Shown here: positions 60,614-64,000 of the stretch, one piece after another
Layout: every line of letters begins with the position of its first letter
Numbering within the stretch: position 1 is the stretch's first letter
NCBI GenBank assembly: GCA_029006195.1
Contig: JAQXGH010000048.1
Span: 62,001-126,000, forward strand
Direction: 5' to 3'
DNA: 64,000 bases
Origin: Bacillota bacterium
GTDB taxonomy: Bacteria; Bacillota; Clostridia; Peptostreptococcales; Anaerovoracaceae
Notes under the pieces: model-generated
Database searches by the model: none
What the model saw: only the letters and a program-made list of their open reading frames with translations
Told to the model about the DNA's origin: nothing
Made by a program: the position numbers and the translations under genes

Positions 60614-61102
60614 ATGGCAGATAACATGAATGGAGTAATGCTTTTAACTCAGGAAGGATACGACAAGATCGTTAAAGAGCATGATGAGCTGGTTTCAGTA
60701 AGAAGAGCAGAAGTTGCTGAAAGAATCAAGGAAGCGATTTCATACGGCGACATTTCCGAAAATGCTGAATATGATGCAGCTAAGAATGAACAGGCAGAAC
60801 TGGAAGAAAGAATCTACGAACTGGAAGATATGCTCAAAAGAGCAAAGATCGTTTCAGATGACGAAGTAACAGGCGACGTTGTAAACGTTGGCCTCAGAGT
60901 TGATGTTAAGGACGTTGAAACAGGCGACATCGAAACATTCTCAATCGTTGGCGCTACTGAATCATCTCCTTTCGAAGGCAAGATTTCAAACGAATCAGCT
61001 ATCGGTAAAGGACTTATCGGTCACAAGACTGGCGACGTAGTTGCGATTGAAATCCCAGACGGTATGGTTACTTACGAAGTTCTTAAGATCGAAAAGAATT
61101 AA
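60614..61102 (+). CDS. greA: Transcription elongation factor GreA
   Basis: Rescues stalled RNA polymerase by stimulating cleavage of the 3' end of the transcript. The 162-residue protein has the N-terminal coiled coil with LLTQEGYDKIVKEHDELV and the tip ISYGDISENAEYDAAKNEQ, where the two acidic residues that reach the polymerase site are present. The C-terminal FKBP-like domain includes FSIVGATESSPFEGKISNES and IGHKTGDVVAIEIPDG. The start is the ATG at 60614 behind AAAGGAGATC. It lies 30 bases upstream of the lysyl-tRNA synthetase gene, an arrangement common in bacteria. Confidence 0.96.
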   Translation: MADNMNGVMLLTQEGYDKIVKEHDELVSVRRAEVAERIKEAISYGDISENAEYDAAKNEQAELEERIYELEDMLKRAKIVSDDEVTGDVVNVGLRVDVKDVETGDIETFSIVGATESSPFEGKISNESAIGKGLIGHKTGDVVAIEIPDGMVTYEVLKIEKN

Positions 61103-61132
61103 TATAAATTATTCGGGAGGTTTATTACTAAA

Positions 61133-63133
61133 ATGCATTGGTCTGATGAAATAGCACAGAGAATAATTGCGAAGAGACCTGATAAGGAAGAATATGTCTG
61201 CGCAGCAGGCATCAGCCCATCAGGTTCAATACACATTGGTAACTTCAGAGACATTGCTACATCATACTTTGTATGTAAGGCATTAGAGAGAGCTGGCAAG
61301 AAGGCTAGACTTCTCTTCTCATGGGACGAACTGGATAGACTCAGAAAGGTTCCTAAGAACGTAGCAGCAGTAACTGAAGGTTTCGAACAGTACATTGGTA
61401 AGGCATATGTTGATGTTCCTAATCCATTTGGTGAAGAAGGTACATACGCTGAATATTTCGAAAAGGAATTCCTGGAATCAATCAAGGCTTTCCACATCGA
61501 TATGGACTTCAAGTATCAGGCAGAAATGTACAGGTCAGGTAAGTACAAGGAACACATCATCACAGCACTCGACAAGAGAGCTGAAATCTTTGACATCCTG
61601 GATAGCTTCAGAACACAGGATGCTGAAGAAGGCGAAAAAGAAAGATATTATCCAACAAGCATCTACTGTCCAGAATGCGGTAAGGATACAACTACTATTA
61701 CAGCATATGATGACGAAACAAAGGTTGCTGAATACACTTGTCAGTGCGGTCACCACGGCACTTTTGATTTCAAGACAGAACATAACTGCAAGCTCGCTTG
61801 GAAGGTTGACTGGGCTATGAGATGGCTCTATGAAGGCGTTGACTTCGAACCAGGTGGTAAGGATCACGCATCACCAGGCGGCAGCTATGATACAAGTAAG
61901 GTTATCGCTAAGAAGATTTTTGGTATTGATGCTCCTGAATTCCAGGGCTATGAATTTATCGGTATCAAGGGCGTAGCAGGTAAGATGTCAGGTTCATCAG
62001 GTCTTAACATGACTCCTGAAACACTGCTGCAGTTCTATCAGCCAGAAGTTATCCTGTGGCTGTACTCAAAGAGCGAACCTACTAAGGCATTCGATTTCTG
62101 CTTCGATGACGGCATTCTCCGTCAGTACTTCGAATTCGATAAGCAGTACAACGAATATAAGGCTGGAACAGCTAGCGAATTCGTTCAGACAGTAATCGAA
62201 AACTGCATTAACGAAACAACTGATATAAAGACAGTACCTATGTCACTTCTTGCTCAGCTGGGTTCAATTGTAGACTTTAATGTTCCTATGATGGAAACAG
62301 TATTCGAGAAGATCAATCAGCCATTCAAGTTCGAAGACTTCGAACAGAGATTAAATCTCGCTAAGAACTGGCTGGAAAAGTGTGCTCCTGATCAGGCTAA
62401 CACACTGAGAGCAACTAGAGACTGGGATCTTTATGAATCACTTGATGATGATCAGAAGAAGGAACTGGAAATGCTCCACGATTACATCAAGACTCAGGAA
62501 TATGACCTTGACACTCTGAATGCGCAGCTGTATGCGATCCCTAAGAAGATCTATGGTGAAGACAGAGAAGACATCAAGAAGCTCCAGAGAGAATTCTTCA
62601 AGATCGTTTATAAGCTCCTCATTGCTAAGGAAAAGGGCCCTAGACTTTACCTCTTCCTCTATGCAATCGATAAGGAAAGATATCTTAACCTGCTTGACTT
62701 CTCAACTCCTAAGACAGAAGCTGAACTGAATCCAGTTGTTGAAGAAGAAGTAGAAGCTAAGCCAGAGAGAGTATACGGTGATCCAGATCCAGTTAAGCCT
62801 ATCGAAGATGAAATCACAATCGACGACTTCTTCAAGGTTGACCTGAGAGTTTGTAAGATCATTAAGTGCCAGGAAATCAGAAAGGCTCATAGAAACTACA
62901 AGATCACAGTAAATGATGGACTCAAAGAAAGAGTAATCGTTTCAAGCATTAAGGAAGAATATGAACCAGAAGAACTCATCGGTAAGAAGATTATCGTTGT
63001 AGCTAACCTTAAGCCAGCTAGACTAACAGGCGTTCAGTCAGAAGGTATGCTGGTTGCAGCTACAAACAATGCTTGCGGCTGCAAGGTTATCTTCGTTGAT
63101 GATATGGTTCCAGAAGGTACAAGAATCTGCTAA
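61133..63133 (+). CDS. lysK: Class I lysyl-tRNA synthetase fused to a C-terminal tRNA-binding domain
   Basis: Charges tRNA-Lys. The protein has 666 residues. The class I signature HIGH reads SIHIGN near residue 34, and KMSKS reads GKMSGSSG near 283. A four-Cys zinc-type segment (YCPECGKDTTTI, TCQCGHHG) lies near 178-205. The alpha-helical anticodon domain follows to about residue 535. This is the archaeal-type class I enzyme, found in a minority of bacteria. Residues about 560-666 (EITIDDFFKVDLRVCKIIK, then VANLKPARLTGVQSEGMLVA) form an OB-fold tRNA-binding domain of the Trbp111/MetRS C-terminal type, joined by an acidic linker (VVEEEVEAKPERVYGDPDPV). The fusion is unusual for this enzyme and should increase general tRNA affinity (inference). 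Confidence 0.93.
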   Translation: MHWSDEIAQRIIAKRPDKEEYVCAAGISPSGSIHIGNFRDIATSYFVCKALERAGKKARLLFSWDELDRLRKVPKNVAAVTEGFEQYIGKAYVDVPNPFGEEGTYAEYFEKEFLESIKAFHIDMDFKYQAEMYRSGKYKEHIITALDKRAEIFDILDSFRTQDAEEGEKERYYPTSIYCPECGKDTTTITAYDDETKVAEYTCQCGHHGTFDFKTEHNCKLAWKVDWAMRWLYEGVDFEPGGKDHASPGGSYDTSKVIAKKIFGIDAPEFQGYEFIGIKGVAGKMSGSSGLNMTPETLLQFYQPEVILWLYSKSEPTKAFDFCFDDGILRQYFEFDKQYNEYKAGTASEFVQTVIENCINETTDIKTVPMSLLAQLGSIVDFNVPMMETVFEKINQPFKFEDFEQRLNLAKNWLEKCAPDQANTLRATRDWDLYESLDDDQKKELEMLHDYIKTQEYDLDTLNAQLYAIPKKIYGEDREDIKKLQREFFKIVYKLLIAKEKGPRLYLFLYAIDKERYLNLLDFSTPKTEAELNPVVEEEVEAKPERVYGDPDPVKPIEDEITIDDFFKVDLRVCKIIKCQEIRKAHRNYKITVNDGLKERVIVSSIKEEYEPEELIGKKIIVVANLKPARLTGVQSEGMLVAATNNACGCKVIFVDDMVPEGTRIC

Positions 63134-63194
63134 TGATTTTTAGCAGTCTCTTGCAGGTTTTGCAGGAGAACAAATTAAGGAGATATAATACAAA

Positions 63195-64000
63195 ATGGAA
63201 GTTTTAATTAGACAGTTATTTAGAGAAAGCGAGAAGTACGCCGATCAGGAAATCACAATCCATGGCTGGATCAGAACTAACAGAGGTTCAAACAAGTTTG
63301 GATTCGTTGAACTGAACGACGGTACTTTCTTCAAGTCAATTCAGGTCGTTTACGAAGCTGATATTCTCGACAACTTTACAGAAATTTCAAAGGCTCCAAT
63401 CGCAGCAGCTCTTAAGGTTACAGGTACATTCGTACTTACACCAGATGCTAAGCAGCCATTTGAAATGAAGGCTAAGACAGTTGAAATCGAAGCTGACTCA
63501 GATCCTGATTATCCTCTCCAGAAGAAGAGACATTCAATGGAATTCTTAAGAGAGATCGCTCATCTGAGACCTCGTTCAAATACTTTCTCAGCTGTATTCA
63601 GAGTTCGTTCAGTAACAGCTTACGCTCTGCACAAGTTCTTCCAGGAAAAGAACTTCGTTTACGCACATACACCTATCATTACAGCAAGTGACTGTGAAGG
63701 TGCTGGCGAAATGTTCCAGATCACTACTCTGGACATGGATAATCCGCCAAGAAACGAAGACGGAAGCATCGATTATTCACAGGACTTCTTTGGTAAGCAG
63801 GCAAGCCTTACTGTAAGTGGTCAGCTGGAAGGCGAAATCTTCGCTATGGCATTCAGAAATATCTACACATTCGGACCAACATTCAGAGCTGAAAACTCAT
63901 ACACAGCTCGTCATGCTTCAGAATTCTGGATGGTTGAACCTGAGATGGCATTCTGCGATCTAAAGGGTGATATGGATGTGGCTGAAGAAATGATTAAGTA
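63195..64000 (+). CDS. asnS: Asparaginyl-tRNA synthetase, 3' end outside the window
   Basis: Class II synthetase, 268 residues visible. It starts at the ATG at 63195 behind AAGGAGATAT. The N-terminal OB-fold anticodon-binding domain has [20 protein letters not shown], followed by motif 1 in [20 protein letters not shown]. The segments [14 protein letters not shown] and [14 protein letters not shown] are characteristic of AsnRS rather than AspRS. Motif 2 appears as [20 protein letters not shown]. The frame is still open at the right edge. With the upstream lysyl-tRNA synthetase it forms a translation-related block. Confidence 0.95.
   Translation, partial: MEVLIRQLFRESEKYADQEITIHGWIRTNRGSNKFGFVELNDGTFFKSIQVVYEADILDNFTEISKAPIAAALKVTGTFVLTPDAKQPFEMKAKTVEIEADSDPDYPLQKKRHSMEFLREIAHLRPRSNTFSAVFRVRSVTAYALHKFFQEKNFVYAHTPIITASDCEGAGEMFQITTLDMDNPPRNEDGSIDYSQDFFGKQASLTVSGQLEGEIFAMAFRNIYTFGPTFRAENSYTARHASEFWMVEPEMAFCDLKGDMDVAEEMIK

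Noticed and set aside
60479-61102. Longer GreA starting at an in-frame TTG at 60479
   Set aside because: That segment contains a strong terminator hairpin (60499-60526) and has no ribosome site; the ATG at 60614 gives the family length.
1-64000. CRISPR array, insertion sequence, phage or rRNA genes
   Set aside because: No regularly spaced repeats, transposase, integrase or rRNA segments were seen in the window.

Overview
The window looks like the chromosome of a low-to-mid GC, anaerobic, Gram-positive Firmicute (clostridial type). The evidence is TagD/TagF-type teichoic-acid genes, LCP and LicD proteins, a T-box leader, a DAP-type MurE (DNPR motif), an ornithine-racemase-like gene, a class I lysyl-tRNA synthetase and strong AGGAGG ribosome binding sites. 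A family such as Anaerovoracaceae/Mogibacterium relatives is possible, but that is inference. No mobile element, integrase, CRISPR array or rRNA was seen.

Bases 1 to about 50,100 form one large cell-surface glycopolymer locus in several transcription units. (1) 1-6612 (+): WecE aminotransferase, ATP-grasp ligase, polyprenyl-phosphate GT2, two small SMR-like membrane proteins, CapK-like adenylate ligase and a secreted FN3/propeller-like protein. (2) 12421-6712 (-): secreted M14 carboxypeptidase, TagG-like permease, a TagH-like ATPase that has lost its catalytic residues, and a second GT2/ATP-grasp pair. (3) 12630-16085 (+): L,D-transpeptidase and a fused double ATP-grasp protein. (4) 22648-16140 (-): GT-C-like membrane protein, lipoprotein, cytidylyltransferase, asparagine-synthase-like protein and a double LicD protein. 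(5) 22858-31256 (+): secreted Ig/NlpC-like protein, TagD and four CDP-alditol phosphotransferases. (6) 35383-31253 (-): a giant YfhO-TagF fusion. (7) 35509-44749 (+): RfbB, TarI-like CTP transferase, tRNA-Arg, secreted Ig/propeller protein, carrier protein, MBOAT, LCP ligase, RfbA and a secreted GDPD. (8) 44778-50132: adenylate ligase (-), DASS carboxylate transporter, LysR regulator and DltD-like SGNH protein.

The genes fit one pathway picture. RfbA, RfbB and WecE make dTDP-4-amino-4,6-dideoxygalactose. GT2 enzymes and SMR-type proteins would load and flip it on undecaprenyl phosphate, in an Arn-like arrangement. TagD and TarI supply CDP-glycerol and probably CDP-ribitol to the TagB/F family polymerases. 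LicD and a second cytidylyltransferase add another phospho-substituent. TagG/TagH exports the polymer, LCP attaches it to peptidoglycan, and a scattered Dlt-like set (carrier, MBOAT, adenylate ligase, SGNH) may esterify it.

From about 50,200 the window turns to housekeeping: a T-box-controlled Na+/solute symporter, dapA-dapB divergent from murE, a C_GCAxxG_C_C protein, an acyl-CoA ligase, ornithine racemase with an NhaC antiporter, greA, class I lysyl-tRNA synthetase with a fused tRNA-binding domain, and asnS running off the right edge.

All family calls come from reading motifs; no database search was run.
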